From an uncultured Chitinophagaceae bacterium (GTDB taxonomy: Bacteria > Bacteroidota > Bacteroidia > Chitinophagales > Chitinophagaceae), in the NCBI GenBank assembly GCA_937919945.1, contig CALESY010000156.1, forward strand, positions 1 through 5,803: a DNA stretch of 5,803 nucleotides. Direction: 5' to 3'. Under the pieces are notes generated by a model that was given only the letters and a program-made list of their open reading frames with translations, was not told the origin of the DNA and ran no database searches. Numbering within the stretch: position 1 is the stretch's first letter; each line of letters begins with the position of its first letter. The translations under genes and the position numbers were made by a program. This document shows positions 5,650 to 5,803 of this stretch, piece after piece.

Positions 5650-5803
5650 TTAATTTTTATCTACGGGCATATTAAATTCAATTGTTGAAAGTATTGAATA
5701 GCAAGTATACTTGCCGCCTTTGTTAGTGTTATATATAGCTGACACATTCTCTGTTTTGCATCGTAATACCATCACCCATAAAACCTGTTAATCTTGAATT
5801 ATT
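5650..5803. other. AT-rich non-coding end of window
   Basis: These 154 bases have no supportable gene on either strand. They contain a perfect 14-bp palindrome at 5701-5714. A short open frame enters from the right edge on the minus strand and stops at 5729-5731; at 24 residues it is too short to judge. The region may hold regulatory sequence for a gene beyond the edge. Confidence 0.5.
5701..5714. repeat. Perfect 14-bp palindrome
   Basis: GCAAGTATACTTGC reads the same on both strands with no spacer. It lies 51 bp beyond the terminator stem and in no gene. This form suits a site for a dimeric DNA-binding protein, but nothing else in view supports that. Confidence 0.6.

Noticed and set aside
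5729..5803. Possible C-terminus of a minus-strand gene entering from the right edge
   Set aside because: Only 24 codons are visible before the stop, with no recognisable motif; an open stretch of this length is expected by chance.

Overview
The window looks like ordinary chromosomal DNA from a member of the Bacteroidota, most likely from or near the Chitinophagaceae/Sphingobacteriia. The grounds are the Bacteroidota-like MreB, MreC and MreD proteins, three consecutive short lipoproteins with 'xxxC' lipoboxes and little else conserved, starts preceded by A-rich sequence rather than a clear Shine-Dalgarno site, and one good match to the Bacteroidota -7 promoter element (TAnnTTTG). The taxon is my inference from protein resemblance; no rRNA or marker search was possible.

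Layout. Bases 1-464 (minus) hold the N-terminal part of a CPA-type Na+/H+ antiporter cut by the window edge. Bases 564-3042 (minus) are the cell-shape operon, transcribed mreB then mreC then mreD, with mreC and mreD sharing an ATGA overlap. Bases 3043-3311 are a divergent intergenic region with a 12-bp perfect inverted repeat just upstream of mreB. Bases 3312-4644 (plus) are a two-gene operon of small lipoproteins built of LVIVD-like beta-propeller repeats, closed by a strong hairpin at 4668-4710. Bases 4824-5597 (plus) encode a further lipoprotein with a poly-asparagine linker, an Ig-like domain and an unrecognised C-terminal beta domain, closed by a second hairpin terminator at 5624-5649. 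Bases 5650-5803 show no supportable gene.

How the genes work together. MreB forms the cytoplasmic actin-like filaments that, with the membrane proteins MreC and MreD, position the elongation-type peptidoglycan synthesis machinery. The usual partners (PBP2/mrdA and rodA) do not directly follow mreD here; an AT-rich antiporter gene does. The two propeller lipoproteins look like the N- and C-terminal halves of a longer LVIVD lipoprotein known in this phylum, each with its own signal peptide, and may act together at the cell surface. The last lipoprotein is a separate transcription unit with no evident link to the others.

I found no mobile element, CRISPR array, tRNA, rRNA or defence system. Nothing seen amounts to a clearly new system; the most checkable leads are the split lipoprotein pair, the inverted repeat in front of mreB and the atypical residues at the cut end of the antiporter.
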